Below, piece after piece: positions 1 to 9,186 of a stretch of 64,000 nt of DNA. The position numbers were made by a program, and so were the translations under genes. Below the pieces are notes generated by a model. That model was not told where the DNA came from. It searched no databases and saw only the letters and a list, made by a program, of their open reading frames with translations. The stretch is from JAJECS01 sp965198185 (GTDB taxonomy: Bacteria > Chloroflexota > UBA11872). The stretch's first letter is position 1, and each line of letters opens with the position of its first letter. The stretch covers positions 1,302,001-1,366,000 of the forward strand of contig CBDAOU010000002.1 in NCBI GenBank assembly GCA_965198185.1, in the 5' to 3' direction.

Positions 1-705
1 CATGAGATCGCGGCCGTCATCGAAACGCAGGCTCATCCAATCCCAACCGCCCGAGCTCGCGGAGATGAAGTCGCCCCATTGATGGTCGAACCAGGCGGTC
101 CCGCTGACGCCAACCTCGCCGCCCGCGTCCGCGAGACGGCCAACGACGTTCAGCCTTGGGTAGGAGTAGTAGTAGCTCCACCCGAGCGCGCCAAAGTCGA
201 GCAGGCCGCCGTGGTGCTCGACAGCCCGATAGGCCGGGTCCAAGGTGAGATTCACGGCGTAGCCGGGCATGTCGGCATCAACCGTGAAGCGCTCGCCGTC
301 GAAGGCCAGCCGCCAGCCGTCGACGCATAGGTCCAGGTCGTCCGGCGGTCCCTGGCTCAATCCGAGCGACGTGCGCTCGTCGAAGACCACTCGCTCTCCT
401 GCGGGATCGGTGATCGCGAAGTGCGCCGCATAGGCCGGTGGACCGCCGCCGCGCACCCCCTGAAATATCACGAACTCGAAACCCAGGGTGCGGCGATCGG
501 ACGTGGTCAGACGTCCCGTGAAATACCACCACTCGCTCAAGTTGTCGTGCGGCGCCTCGTCGGCGGGCAGGTCGATCGGCGGGAACGTGCGCTCGCTCGG
601 GCTCGGTGTCGGCGCGGATGCCAGCGGTGTCACATCCTCGCCGCACGCGGCAATGAGCACGGCCAGGACGATGGACAGCGCAAGCAGGGGGGCACGGCGC
701 GTCAT
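1..705 (-). CDS. CrtC/AttH-like lipocalin-fold lipoprotein, 3' end missing
   Basis: The frame is open from ATG 705 to the left edge (235 codons, no stop), so the C-terminus is cut off by the window. The N-terminus is a lipoprotein signal: hydrophobic LLALSIVLAVLIAA followed by CG. Next come a Pro/Ser/Thr-rich stretch, the motif NLSEWWYFTGRL and, near residue 215, WFDHQWGDF. These WWYF and DHQWG motifs mark the carotenoid 1,2-hydratase/AttH lipocalin-like family. Most members are not carotenoid enzymes and their role is unclear, often linked to export of lipid-like compounds. The start overlaps the stop of the upstream MMPL transporter by 4 bp, so the two are probably translationally coupled and work together. 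The exact substrate is unknown. Confidence 0.82.
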   Translation of the reverse strand, partial: MTRRAPLLALSIVLAVLIAACGEDVTPLASAPTPSPSERTFPPIDLPADEAPHDNLSEWWYFTGRLTTSDRRTLGFEFVIFQGVRGGGPPAYAAHFAITDPAGERVVFDERTSLGLSQGPPDDLDLCVDGWRLAFDGERFTVDADMPGYAVNLTLDPAYRAVEHHGGLLDFGALGWSYYYSYPRLNVVGRLADAGGEVGVSGTAWFDHQWGDFISASSGGWDWMSLRFDDGRDLM

Positions 706-2903
706 CGCGGAAATAGCCTCGGGGGCTCAAACAGCCAGGCCGGGGCCCACCAATTCCAGCGCCCCAGCAGCCGCATGGTGGAGGGCACCAGCAGCGAGCG
801 CACGATGGTGGCATCGATAAACACCGCCACCGCGGCGCCAAGTCCTATCGCCTTCACCAGCACCACGTCGGCGCTGGTGAACGCCAAGCTCACCACGATC
901 ACGACCAGCGCCGCGCTGGTGATCACTCGACCGCTGCGCGCCAGACCCTGCGCGACGCTTTCGGCGTTGCCCAACCCCGCGTCGCGGCCCTCCTTGATGC
1001 GCGACAACAGGAAAACCTCATAGTCCATGCTCAGCCCGAAGAGCACCGCGAACAGGATGATCGGCGCCGTGGACTCGATGAAGCCCAGCGGCTCGAAGCG
1101 CAGCACGTTTTCCAGCCAGCCGTCCTGGAACACGAGCACCAGCGCGCCAAAGCTCGCGAGCAAGCTCAGGACGTTCATCACCACCGCCTTGAGCGGCAGC
1201 ACCACCGAGCGGAATTGGGCCACGAGCGCCACGTAGGTCACGAGCAGGATCAGGCCGACCGCTCGCGGGAAGTCTCCATACAGCCGATCGACAAAGTCGC
1301 CCAAGCTGGCCGCCCCGCCGCCGACCAGCGCATCCAGCCCGTTGGCATCGCGGTAGGCACGGATGGCATGCACGAGTTCTCGGGCCTCATCGGAGGTGGC
1401 GGACGCCCGCGGCTCGACAACCATGAGGGCAGTGCGGCCGTTGGTCAGTCCCTCGACGGTGGCCGCGGCGAATGCGTCTGGAATGGCCGTGGGATCGCGA
1501 TAGAGCAGCTGGTATTGCTCCAGGGAGATGCGTGGATCGATGGTCACGTGGCTGTAGACCTGCGCCACGCGTGGGTCGGCCAGCAGTGCTTGCCCAAATT
1601 CATGCATGCGGGCGATCGATTCGGGCGCGAGCGCCGGAGCATTCAGCCGGGTCACGATGGCCAGCGGCGCCGGCTGACCGGGGCCGAATTCCTCGCTCAT
1701 CGCGTCGTAGGCCGCGCGCGCGGGGCTGTTCCCCCCGAGCACCGAGGCGTCGGCGCCGCGAATGCGCACGTGCAGGAACGGCACGCCGAGAAGAATCAAG
1801 AGCGCGCTCACGACCAGAAACACGGGCAGGGGCCGGCGCATGACGGCGTGCGCCAGGCGCGCCCATCCGTCACGAAGCCTGAATCGCGGACTCGGCACCG
1901 CCCAGCGGTTCACCCGGGGGCCCAACTCGGCCAGGATCGCCGGCACGAGCGTCAGGGCCGCGGCCACGGCGATGAGCACCACGATCGCGCCGCCGATGCC
2001 GATCGAACGCAGCATCATGAATTCAAAGACGCTGAGCGACGCCAGCCCGACGAGCACCGCCAGGCCGGAAAACACCACCGCGCGGCCCGCCGTTTGCATC
2101 GTCACCGTCACCGCGTCGCCGACCTCCCGGCCCCGCCGCAGCTCCTCGCGAAACCGGCTCACCAGAAACAGCGAGTAGTCGGCGCCGAGGCCGAGTCCGA
2201 CCAAGGTGACCACGTTGAGCGCAAAGACCGAGAAGCCCGTCACCTGGCCCACTACCCACACCGCGGCGAGTCCGATCACTACGGTGGCGCCTCCGGCAAC
2301 CAGCGGAATCGCCGCGGCGACGATCGAGCCGAACACGAGGATCAACACCACCAGGGCGAACGGTCCGCCAATGAGCTCGGCGCGGCGCAGGTCGCCCTCG
2401 CTCAGCGTTTGGATGTCGCTGTAGAACACGGCAGAGCCGGCCACGTGCGTCTCAAGCGCCGACGTCGCCACCAGCTCCCGAATGGTGGGCACCAGGTGAT
2501 GCGCCTGCTCGATGTCCGAGCTGATGAAGACGGTGGCATAGCCCGCGCGACCGCTCGGCGCGATCTGGGAGAAGTTCTGCCAATGGGGAACGATCGCCAC
2601 GACCTCCGGTAGCGACGCCAGCGGCTCCAGAGCGGCCGCGGCGGCCGCGATGAAGCGCGGATCGGTGGCGTCGAGGTCGTCGCTGCGAAAGAGAATCTCG
2701 ATAGGCGTGCCGGGGTTGTCCAGGTCATTCGTCAGGCGTTCGAACGCACGCTCGGCTTCGAGTCCCGGGGCCGAGAATCCGCCGGCTTGCAGCACCGATC
2801 CGACTTGCGTCGCGGCGAGCAGCGAGACCGCGGCGGCCACGATCCAAAGCGCAATGACGACCCGGCGCCGCCTGATAACCAACGGCGCGAGGTTCTCCAG
2901 CAT
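702..2903 (-). CDS. MMPL/RND-family membrane transporter
   Basis: This 733-aa protein has an N-terminal membrane helix after MLENLAPLVIRRRR, a large extracytoplasmic loop (about residues 35-165), a five-helix cluster including the FSVFALNVVTLVGLGLGADYSLFLVSRFREE segment region, a second loop and a second helix cluster with GLSMDYEVFLLSRIKEG. The duplicated (G)xxxDY(S/E)xFLxSRxxE motifs are the hallmark of MMPL/YdfJ-type proton-driven RND exporters. Such proteins export lipids or hydrophobic compounds. The downstream gene (start overlapping by 4 bp) encodes a lipocalin-like lipoprotein that could be the periplasmic partner. The substrate cannot be read from the sequence. Confidence 0.9.
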   Translation of the reverse strand: MLENLAPLVIRRRRVVIALWIVAAAVSLLAATQVGSVLQAGGFSAPGLEAERAFERLTNDLDNPGTPIEILFRSDDLDATDPRFIAAAAAALEPLASLPEVVAIVPHWQNFSQIAPSGRAGYATVFISSDIEQAHHLVPTIRELVATSALETHVAGSAVFYSDIQTLSEGDLRRAELIGGPFALVVLILVFGSIVAAAIPLVAGGATVVIGLAAVWVVGQVTGFSVFALNVVTLVGLGLGADYSLFLVSRFREELRRGREVGDAVTVTMQTAGRAVVFSGLAVLVGLASLSVFEFMMLRSIGIGGAIVVLIAVAAALTLVPAILAELGPRVNRWAVPSPRFRLRDGWARLAHAVMRRPLPVFLVVSALLILLGVPFLHVRIRGADASVLGGNSPARAAYDAMSEEFGPGQPAPLAIVTRLNAPALAPESIARMHEFGQALLADPRVAQVYSHVTIDPRISLEQYQLLYRDPTAIPDAFAAATVEGLTNGRTALMVVEPRASATSDEARELVHAIRAYRDANGLDALVGGGAASLGDFVDRLYGDFPRAVGLILLVTYVALVAQFRSVVLPLKAVVMNVLSLLASFGALVLVFQDGWLENVLRFEPLGFIESTAPIILFAVLFGLSMDYEVFLLSRIKEGRDAGLGNAESVAQGLARSGRVITSAALVVIVVSLAFTSADVVLVKAIGLGAAVAVFIDATIVRSLLVPSTMRLLGRWNWWAPAWLFEPPRLFPR

Positions 2904-3229
2904 CTAGCGCACGTGGGCCGTGGCGCGCGGATTGGGCGGCACGCGCCTGGCGCCCGTGACTGGGTCGTCCATCATTTGAGCATCCACATCGACCACCCGT
3001 TGCGGCAAGGCGAAGTTGACGATATCTCGCGCCCGACCGACCGCCACGATCCGACTCGCGCGGAGCCGTCCGGACGATCGTGAGGAGGTCGCGCGATTTG
3101 CCAAAGGGGGATGCCGCCGATCGGACGGACGCGGCTCGCGGCGTACGCTCAGGTTGACCACCGTCACGGAACACTTGCGTCAACCTCCCACGTCCCGGCA
3201 GGCCGCGCGACCTGCTCAACCGCCAGTAC
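2904..3229. other. Gap between divergent MMPL and MFS genes
   Basis: About 326 bp lie between the minus-strand MMPL start and the plus-strand MFS gene. On the minus strand an 87-codon open frame (3167-2904, GTG start) ends directly against the MMPL start codon. Its product is Arg/Pro-rich in the first half and has no motif I recognise, so I treat it as a weak hypothetical gene. The plus-strand part upstream of 3230 is in frame with the MFS gene from about 3158 and may contain a few of its N-terminal residues. No tRNA, clear terminator or promoter was recognised. Confidence 0.4.
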
Positions 3230-4378
3230 GTGCTCGTCATCGCCGCCATGGCGATCGGCGTGGCGGCCTGGCTGCCCGTGAACAACTTTCTCTCCCTGTT
3301 CGTGCAGGACGAGCTTGGCGGCGACATTCGTGGCGCCGCCTTACTGCTGATTGCCATTCAGGGCGGCACGGCGACGCTCGGCCTCGCCAGCAGTCTGTGG
3401 ATACACCGGGTCGGCAGCCGCTGGACCTACGCGCTGGGGCTGGCGGGCATGACGGCGTTCTTGACTGTGATGACCGTTTCGTCCGGCGCCGCCGCCGTAC
3501 TGGCCGCCGCACCGTTCTTGGGCGTGGCGCTGGCGCTGCACTGGGCCGGATCGCAGACCTACGTCTTGGAGATCGCGCCCCCGGCCCGCCGCGGGCTTGC
3601 CACGGGCATCATGAGCTTCGCCATCATTGCCGCGCCGGGCATTGCCGGGCTGGTCTTTGGCGAAATCGCCGAGAGCGCCGGGCTTCGGGCCATGACCGGA
3701 GTTGCCGGCGGGATGATCGGCGGGGCGCTTCTCCTCGTGGTGCTCTTCCTGCCATCCACCACGCGTCGTCAACGCGGTCCCAAACGCTCCGCCGGCGACG
3801 TCTTTCACGCACTGCGCACCGCTCCCGCACTCGCCATGGTGGCCGCCCGGGCCGGAACGACCGTCTCCTTTGGCGTGGTCGTGCTGCTGACCGGTCCCAA
3901 GCTGGTCGCCGCCGGCGGCGACTTGCGCTCGGTTGGACTGTTCACGCTCGTCAGCGCCTTTGGCGGGGCAGTCGCACAGATCGGGATAGGCCGCCTCTCG
4001 GACGCCATCGGGCGGTCAGCAATCTTTGCGCTATCGCTGATCGTCGGCGCGGCGGCGGCCATCGGCTTTGCGCTGGCCGACGACGTGGTGGCCTTGCTCA
4101 CGCTCTCCGGCGTGATCTACCTGGCGTTCGGCACGCACCAAACGATGCTCCCGGCGATCGCCGGCGACATCGCCCAGCCCGGTCAGGTGGGGACCATGAT
4201 GACCCTGCAGACCAGCGCGTTTGCGCTGGGCGTGATCTTCGGCGCGGGCGCCACGGCGGCTCTTGCGTCCACGGCGCCCGAAGCGGCGTTCTACGTCGGC
4301 GCGGGCGGCATGGCCGTCGCGTTGGCCGCGCTGCCGTGGCTGCGGCCGGGCGCTACAGGTGCATCACCACCATCTTGA
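3230..4378 (+). CDS. Major facilitator superfamily transporter
   Basis: The 382-aa product is almost entirely hydrophobic with about 12 predicted helices in two six-helix halves separated by the basic loop TTRRQRGPKRS near residue 190. Features typical of drug/metabolite MFS carriers are visible, such as the loop GRLSDAIGRSAIFALS in the second half (motif A-like, G-x-L-(S/A)-D-x-x-G-R). The GTG at 3230 falls inside the first helix. The frame is open upstream to 3158 and the residues RDLLNRQY just before look like a normal cytoplasmic N-terminus, so translation may start slightly earlier at a non-ATG codon. The 3' end overlaps the convergent aldehyde dehydrogenase gene by 26 bp. The substrate is unknown. 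Confidence 0.85.
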   Translation: MLVIAAMAIGVAAWLPVNNFLSLFVQDELGGDIRGAALLLIAIQGGTATLGLASSLWIHRVGSRWTYALGLAGMTAFLTVMTVSSGAAAVLAAAPFLGVALALHWAGSQTYVLEIAPPARRGLATGIMSFAIIAAPGIAGLVFGEIAESAGLRAMTGVAGGMIGGALLLVVLFLPSTTRRQRGPKRSAGDVFHALRTAPALAMVAARAGTTVSFGVVVLLTGPKLVAAGGDLRSVGLFTLVSAFGGAVAQIGIGRLSDAIGRSAIFALSLIVGAAAAIGFALADDVVALLTLSGVIYLAFGTHQTMLPAIAGDIAQPGQVGTMMTLQTSAFALGVIFGAGATAALASTAPEAAFYVGAGGMAVALAALPWLRPGATGASPPS

Positions 4379-5765
4379 GCTCGGTCATCTCCTCGACGGC
4401 GTACTTGGGCCCCTCTTTGCCAAGACCGCTGTCCTTCACGCCGCCGTAGGGCATCAAGTCGGTGCGCCACTGCGTGCCCCAGTTGATGTGGATGTTGCCC
4501 GAGTCGACGTCGCGGATGAACCGCATGGCCGACTCGAGACTCTCCGTGAAGATCGATGCGCTGAGGCCGTAGTTCGAGTCGTTGGAGATCGCGATGGCCT
4601 CTTCGATGTTCGCCACGCGAGTGACGCCGACGGCAGGGCCGAACAGCTCGTCGCAGGAGAGCCGCATGTCCGGCGAGACGTTGGTCACCAGCGTCGGCTG
4701 AAACATCTGGCCGTCGCGTCCGCCGCCGACGAGCACCTCGGCGCCGCCCGCGCGGGCCTCGTCGATCCACTCGCCGACGCGCATGGCGTCGCTTTCACGA
4801 ATCATGGGACCCATGCCCGTCGCCTCGTCGAGCGGATCGCCGGTCGCAATGGCCTCGACCTTGGGCTTGAGCGCGTCGATCAGATCGCCGTAGACCGAGC
4901 CGGTCGCCAGCAGGCGCTGCGTGGAAATGCACACCTGACCGGCGTTCGCGAAGGCCGTCTGCGGCAGGACTTCCGCCACCTTGTCGAGGTCGGCGTCCGG
5001 CATCACGATGGCGGCCGAATTGGACCCCAGCTCCATCGTGACCTTCTTGATGCCCGCCGCCTTGCAGATGCGCTCGCCGATGTCGCGGCTACCGGTGAAC
5101 GTGACCTTGCGCACACGCGGGTCGGACACCAGCGCGTCGCCGATCTCGGAGCCCGGCCCTGTGACGATATGCACCGCTTCCTCGGGCACGCCCGCCTCGA
5201 GCAGCAGCTCGATCACGCGCACGCCCATCAGCGGCGTGTCGGTGGCCGGCTTGACGACGACGGCATTGCCGGCGGCCAGCGCCGGACCCACCTTGTGGCA
5301 GACCAGGTGCAGCGGGAAGTTGAACGGCGCCACCGCCGCCACGACCCCGCACGGCACCCGCACCGTGAAGCCAAACTTGTCGCGCACGCCCGGACCGCCG
5401 TCGAGCGGGATCACCTCGGCGCCGAGGCGCTTGGCCTCCTCGCCCGACAGATACAGGATCTCGGCCGCGCGGGAGACCTCGAGCCGCGCCTCCGAGATGA
5501 TCTTGCCTTCTTCTTGGGTCAGCATGCGCGCGAGCGACTCTTCGTCGCGCTTAATCAGATCCCCCGCGCGGTGCAAGATCTCGTAGCGCTCGAACCCGGT
5601 GAGCGCGGCCATCACCTTCGCGCCGCGCTCGGCGCTCGCCAGCGCTCGGTCAACGTCTTCCGCCGTCCCGCGCGGCACGGTGTCGACCACCGACCCGTCG
5701 TACGGGTTGCGCACGTCGATGGCGTCGCGACCATTCGTCCATTGACCGGCCACATACATCTTCAT
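4353..5765 (-). CDS. NAD(P)-dependent aldehyde dehydrogenase
   Basis: This 470-aa protein has the usual ALDH superfamily length and layout. It shows the cofactor-binding Rossmann region (PFNFPLHLVCHKVGPALAAG, VVKPATDTPL and FTGSRDIGERI), the general-base glutamate in TMELGSNS and the catalytic cysteine in NAGQVCISTQR. The C-terminal LMPYGGVKDSGLGKEG segment is also conserved. It oxidises an aldehyde to the acid (or CoA ester) with NAD(P)+. The sequence resembles the branch with lactaldehyde, glyceraldehyde-3-phosphate (non-phosphorylating) and sulfo-aldehyde dehydrogenases, but the substrate cannot be fixed. It appears monocistronic, convergent with the MFS gene and divergent from the ACIII operon. 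Confidence 0.92.
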   Translation of the reverse strand: MKMYVAGQWTNGRDAIDVRNPYDGSVVDTVPRGTAEDVDRALASAERGAKVMAALTGFERYEILHRAGDLIKRDEESLARMLTQEEGKIISEARLEVSRAAEILYLSGEEAKRLGAEVIPLDGGPGVRDKFGFTVRVPCGVVAAVAPFNFPLHLVCHKVGPALAAGNAVVVKPATDTPLMGVRVIELLLEAGVPEEAVHIVTGPGSEIGDALVSDPRVRKVTFTGSRDIGERICKAAGIKKVTMELGSNSAAIVMPDADLDKVAEVLPQTAFANAGQVCISTQRLLATGSVYGDLIDALKPKVEAIATGDPLDEATGMGPMIRESDAMRVGEWIDEARAGGAEVLVGGGRDGQMFQPTLVTNVSPDMRLSCDELFGPAVGVTRVANIEEAIAISNDSNYGLSASIFTESLESAMRFIRDVDSGNIHINWGTQWRTDLMPYGGVKDSGLGKEGPKYAVEEMTELKMVVMHL

Positions 5766-5927
5766 CAGGCGTCATCCCACGGCAATCGGATTCGATAGCG
5801 AATGGTGGCACATGAGCGGGCCGCGCGCCGCACCACCCATGCGCCCGGCAGGGGGTCGGGTGCTTGCAGGCCGCCTGCATTTGTGAAACATTTTGCAAAC
5901 AGTGCGGAACTCCAAGTTCAGGGCACT

Positions 5928-5948
5928 GATGCGGGCGTGTCCCGCATC
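5928..5948. promoter_or_regulatory. Inverted repeat in ACIII upstream region
   Basis: An 8-bp perfect stem GATGCGGG / CCCGCATC flanks a 5-nt loop. It lies in the 276-bp region between the divergent aldehyde dehydrogenase and ACIII genes. Just upstream, 5879-5900 is an unusual AT-rich block (TTTGTGAAACATTTTGCAAA) in an otherwise GC-rich region, a plausible promoter or operator. No confident -35/-10 pair could be assigned, and the stem could act as an operator or an attenuator-like structure. Confidence 0.3.
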
Positions 5949-6041
5949 TCATGCACGCAGCTTCCTTAGCGACGCTCGCGTGCCGCGACGCACACTCTTC
6001 GACAATTGCGGCGGTTGCGCGCGCTCGGATGAGGCGGTGGC

Positions 6042-6338
6042 GTGGAGCTAAGGGAGCTCACCGCGAGCGACTGGGCGCAACTGGCCGAACTGAACGCTCA
6101 CCTTTGGATACTTTCGGCGGTGCTGATTGGAACCGGGCTGGTGTATGCGCTGGCGCACGCCATGATTCCCTCGCTGGTCCTCACCGGGGACATCGAGCCG
6201 GAGGCCGGGCGCAGGATGCGCGCCCCGCTTTACGCCATCATGGCCGCCGGCCTTGGCGGCGTCACGGCCATCACCATCAAGGCCACGCTGCTGGCCCTCG
6301 ACTTCCTGCCGACAATGCTCCCGCGGCTGGCCATTTGA
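6042..6338 (+). CDS. Small two-helix membrane protein, first gene of ACIII operon
   Basis: This 98-aa protein starts at GTG 6042 and its stop abuts the actA start with no gap. Two membrane segments are visible, LWILSAVLIGTGLVYALAHA (about residues 22-41) and YAIMAAGLGGVTAITIKATL (about 67-86), joined by a charged loop with DIEPEAGRRMR. I do not recognise a named family. Its position suggests an accessory subunit of Alternative Complex III, comparable in kind to the small extra membrane subunit (ActG) described for Chloroflexus, but sequence support for that identity is lacking. Confidence 0.65.
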   Translation: MELRELTASDWAQLAELNAHLWILSAVLIGTGLVYALAHAMIPSLVLTGDIEPEAGRRMRAPLYAIMAAGLGGVTAITIKATLLALDFLPTMLPRLAI

Positions 6339-6968
6339 GTGTTGGATTCATTCCGGGCGCTCCTGCCGCGCCTCTCCCCCAAACAGTTGATCGTCATCAG
6401 CGGCCTCGGGGCCGTGCTCGGCGGTGGCGCCATCGCACCCGTGATTGTGTTGATCGTGCTCGGCGCCATGGGCGGGACCGTCACGGGTCCGCCCGAGCAG
6501 CCGATCGCCTTCGATCACTCGATTCACGCGGGCAAGGCCGGCATTGCCTGCGAGTTCTGCCACCGCGGCATCCCGCTCACCGACAACCCGCCCACCGTAT
6601 CCAGCGCCCCGCTGTCCGCCGCCGCCACCATCCCGTCCGTGGAGCAGTGCATGTTCTGCCACGCGGCGGTTGCCACCGACAGCCCCGAGGTGCAGAAGCT
6701 TCGCGCCGCGTGGGAAACCGGCACCCCCATCGAGTGGGTTCGGGTGCACCGCCTGCCCGACCACGTGGATTTCGTGCATGATCCGCACATCCGCGCTTTG
6801 GCTGAGATCCATCCGAGCTTCACCACCGCTCAGATTTGCGCCACCTGTCACGGCGACGTCGCGGCCATGACCGAAGTCGAGCAGGTGCGGGCGCTCAACA
6901 TGGGCGACTGCCAGGGCTGCCACCGCGAGAACAGCGCCCCGCTGGATTGCGCCGTATGTCACAAATGA
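6339..6968 (+). CDS. actA: ACIII pentaheme cytochrome c subunit ActA
   Basis: The 209-aa protein has one N-terminal membrane anchor (about residues 17-44) and five CxxCH heme-binding motifs: CEFCH (about 71), CMFCH, CATCH, CQGCH and CAVCH at the extreme C-terminus. A membrane-anchored five-heme cytochrome followed by molybdopterin-like, ferredoxin-like and NrfD-like proteins is the diagnostic start of an ACIII operon. ActA collects electrons from the ActB iron-sulfur chain on the extracytoplasmic side and passes them to ActE or a soluble carrier. Hemes would be attached by the Ccm proteins encoded downstream at 14.4-21 kb. The GTG start directly follows the upstream stop. Confidence 0.93.
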   Translation: MLDSFRALLPRLSPKQLIVISGLGAVLGGGAIAPVIVLIVLGAMGGTVTGPPEQPIAFDHSIHAGKAGIACEFCHRGIPLTDNPPTVSSAPLSAAATIPSVEQCMFCHAAVATDSPEVQKLRAAWETGTPIEWVRVHRLPDHVDFVHDPHIRALAEIHPSFTTAQICATCHGDVAAMTEVEQVRALNMGDCQGCHRENSAPLDCAVCHK

Positions 6969-6975
6969 TCGGGGC

Positions 6976-9186
6976 ATGGCGATGAGCGGCATCGCGCGGC
7001 GGCGGTTTCTCACTGGGGCGGCCGCGCTCGTCGGCGGCGCCACCGTGGTCGCGTGCGCGGCCCCCGAGCGCGAATCGCGCGTGCAGAGCTTTGTGCATTC
7101 GCCCGAGCAGACGCTGCCCGGTCAAGAGCTGTGGTTCGCCACGGCCTGCGCCCACTCCACCTGCGGTAACAGCGTGGTCGTGCGCACCGTGGATGGCCGC
7201 GCCAAGAAGGTCGAGGGCACCAAGGGCTTCCCCGTCAACCTGGGCAAGACCAACGTTCGCGGACAGGCCGGCGTTCAGTCGCTCTACAACCCGGACCGCT
7301 TGAAGACGCCGCTGCGTCGGCGCGGCACGCGCGGCGACGGCCAATTCGAGGCCATCGACTGGCCTCAGGCGCTGGACCTGCTGGTGCAGGGCTTTGCGTC
7401 CGCGAAGAATCCGCTCGTTGTCACCGGACCAGTCAGCGGCACCCGCCTGCGGGTGCTGGCGCATTTCCTCGCCAGCGCCGAGGGCCGCCACCTTGTCTAC
7501 GAGGCGCAAGACACGGCAACCCTTCGCGAAGCCGCGCGGCTCGTCTTTGGCTACACCCGCCTGCCGCACTTCGATATCGCCAACGCCGGCGCCGTGCTGT
7601 CGTTCGGCGCGGACTTCTTGGGCACCTGGCTGTCGCCGGTGCACTACAGCACCGCCTACGGCAAATTCCGGGAAGAGCCAAACCGCGGCCGGCTGATTCA
7701 GATCGAGCCGCACATGTCGCTCACCGGCGCCAACGCGGACCGTTGGGTTTATGTCAATCCCGGCCAGGAAGGCGCGCTCGCGCTCAGCATCGCCCAGGTC
7801 ATCGCCGCCGAGAACTTGACCGGCGACGACCGCTGGTTCGATCCGGTCAACGCCGTGGGCGGCCTCGATGCCCTCAACGCCTACGCACCTGAGCTGACCG
7901 AGGCGCGCACTGGCGTGGCGCCCGACTCCGTGCGCGAGATCGCGCGCGAATTCGCGAGCCACCCGCCCGCGCTGGCCATCGCCGGCGGTCCCGCGCTCGC
8001 TCAGACCAACGGCCTGGACAACGCCGCGGCCGCCTTGCTGCTCAACCGCATCGTCGGGAGCACCGGCGTCGCGGGCGGCGTGCAGCCCAATCCGGCGGCG
8101 CCGGCGGCCGTGCCGGCCCCAGCGGCGGGGACTCCGTTCGCCCAATGGGGCGCGCTGGCCACCGGGCTTCTGGACGGCAGCGAGACGGTCGACGCGGCGT
8201 TCTTCTACGACGTCGATCCGGTCTACGGGCTACCCGCGTCGACGCGATTTGCGGACGCCCTCGGCGAGATGTCGTTCGTGGTCGGCATGGGCACGTTCCT
8301 CAACGAGACGCTCGCCCGCGCCGACCTCGTCCTTCCGGCCACCCATCCCTTCGAGGAATGGGGCGATTTCGTTGCCGATCCAGCACCAAACATGGAGGTC
8401 GTCGGCTATCAGCAGCCCATCGTTACCTCGTGGACCAGTGCCCGGAGCTTTGGTGACGTGCTGCTGGCGCTCACCTCCGAGCTGGCTCCCGACGCACCGC
8501 CGCCGTGGACCACCATGCGCGACGCCGTTCGCGACGGCGCCCAGGCATTGATCGGAGCGGAAGGTTTCGATCGCGGCTGGATCGAGCTGCTGCGCACCGG
8601 CGGTCGATGGCAGGACGGCGAAGGGCGCGAGGCCCAGTCCGACCAGCCCGATTGGCACATCGGCCTGCTGGCCGAGCCAGTGTTTGCCGGCAATACAACC
8701 GAGTTTGATCTGCACTTGATTCCCTTCGAGAACGTGGCGTTTGGCGCTGGAAGCGAGTCGGTCAATCCGTGGTTGCAGGCCACGCCGGACCCGCTGACCA
8801 CCGTCACCTGGACAACCTGGGCCGAGCTGAATCCGGCAACCGCCCTCCGGCTGGGCGTTAAACGCAACGACGTGGTGCACATCGACACGCCGAGTGGCAC
8901 GCTGCGGGCGCGCGTGTACGAGGCGCCGGTGGTGCCGCCCAACGTCGTGGCCGTCCCGATCGGACAGGGCCGCGACTTCGGCAGCCGGTGGAACGTCGAT
9001 CGGGGAGCGAACGTCATGCAGACCTTGGATGCCCAGGCGGTTGCCGGCAGCGGGGCGCTGGCATGGGGCGCCACGCGCGCGCGCGTCCGATCGGCCGGCG
9101 AACACGACCGGCTGCCCACACTTGAAGTCATCGAGAGTCCGCGCAACGACGGGGAGGCGCCTCCAGTGCGAGTTACCAGTGGCTAA
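6976..9186 (+). CDS. actB1: ACIII ActB1: molybdopterin-oxidoreductase-like subunit with Tat signal
   Basis: This 736-aa protein begins with a twin-arginine signal (ARRRFLTG plus a hydrophobic stretch and ACA), so it is exported folded. It is homologous to the large catalytic subunit of the complex iron-sulfur molybdoenzyme family. In the N-terminal cluster region only two cysteines remain (TACAHSTCGNS), and the position usually occupied by the last cluster cysteine reads TNVRGQAG, with Asn. Loss of this cluster and of bound Mo cofactor is a known property of ActB in ACIII. The protein serves as a scaffold in the quinol:cytochrome c/oxidase oxidoreductase. It overlaps actB2 by 8 bp; in some lineages the two are one fused protein. 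Confidence 0.9.
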   Translation: MAMSGIARRRFLTGAAALVGGATVVACAAPERESRVQSFVHSPEQTLPGQELWFATACAHSTCGNSVVVRTVDGRAKKVEGTKGFPVNLGKTNVRGQAGVQSLYNPDRLKTPLRRRGTRGDGQFEAIDWPQALDLLVQGFASAKNPLVVTGPVSGTRLRVLAHFLASAEGRHLVYEAQDTATLREAARLVFGYTRLPHFDIANAGAVLSFGADFLGTWLSPVHYSTAYGKFREEPNRGRLIQIEPHMSLTGANADRWVYVNPGQEGALALSIAQVIAAENLTGDDRWFDPVNAVGGLDALNAYAPELTEARTGVAPDSVREIAREFASHPPALAIAGGPALAQTNGLDNAAAALLLNRIVGSTGVAGGVQPNPAAPAAVPAPAAGTPFAQWGALATGLLDGSETVDAAFFYDVDPVYGLPASTRFADALGEMSFVVGMGTFLNETLARADLVLPATHPFEEWGDFVADPAPNMEVVGYQQPIVTSWTSARSFGDVLLALTSELAPDAPPPWTTMRDAVRDGAQALIGAEGFDRGWIELLRTGGRWQDGEGREAQSDQPDWHIGLLAEPVFAGNTTEFDLHLIPFENVAFGAGSESVNPWLQATPDPLTTVTWTTWAELNPATALRLGVKRNDVVHIDTPSGTLRARVYEAPVVPPNVVAVPIGQGRDFGSRWNVDRGANVMQTLDAQAVAGSGALAWGATRARVRSAGEHDRLPTLEVIESPRNDGEAPPVRVTSG

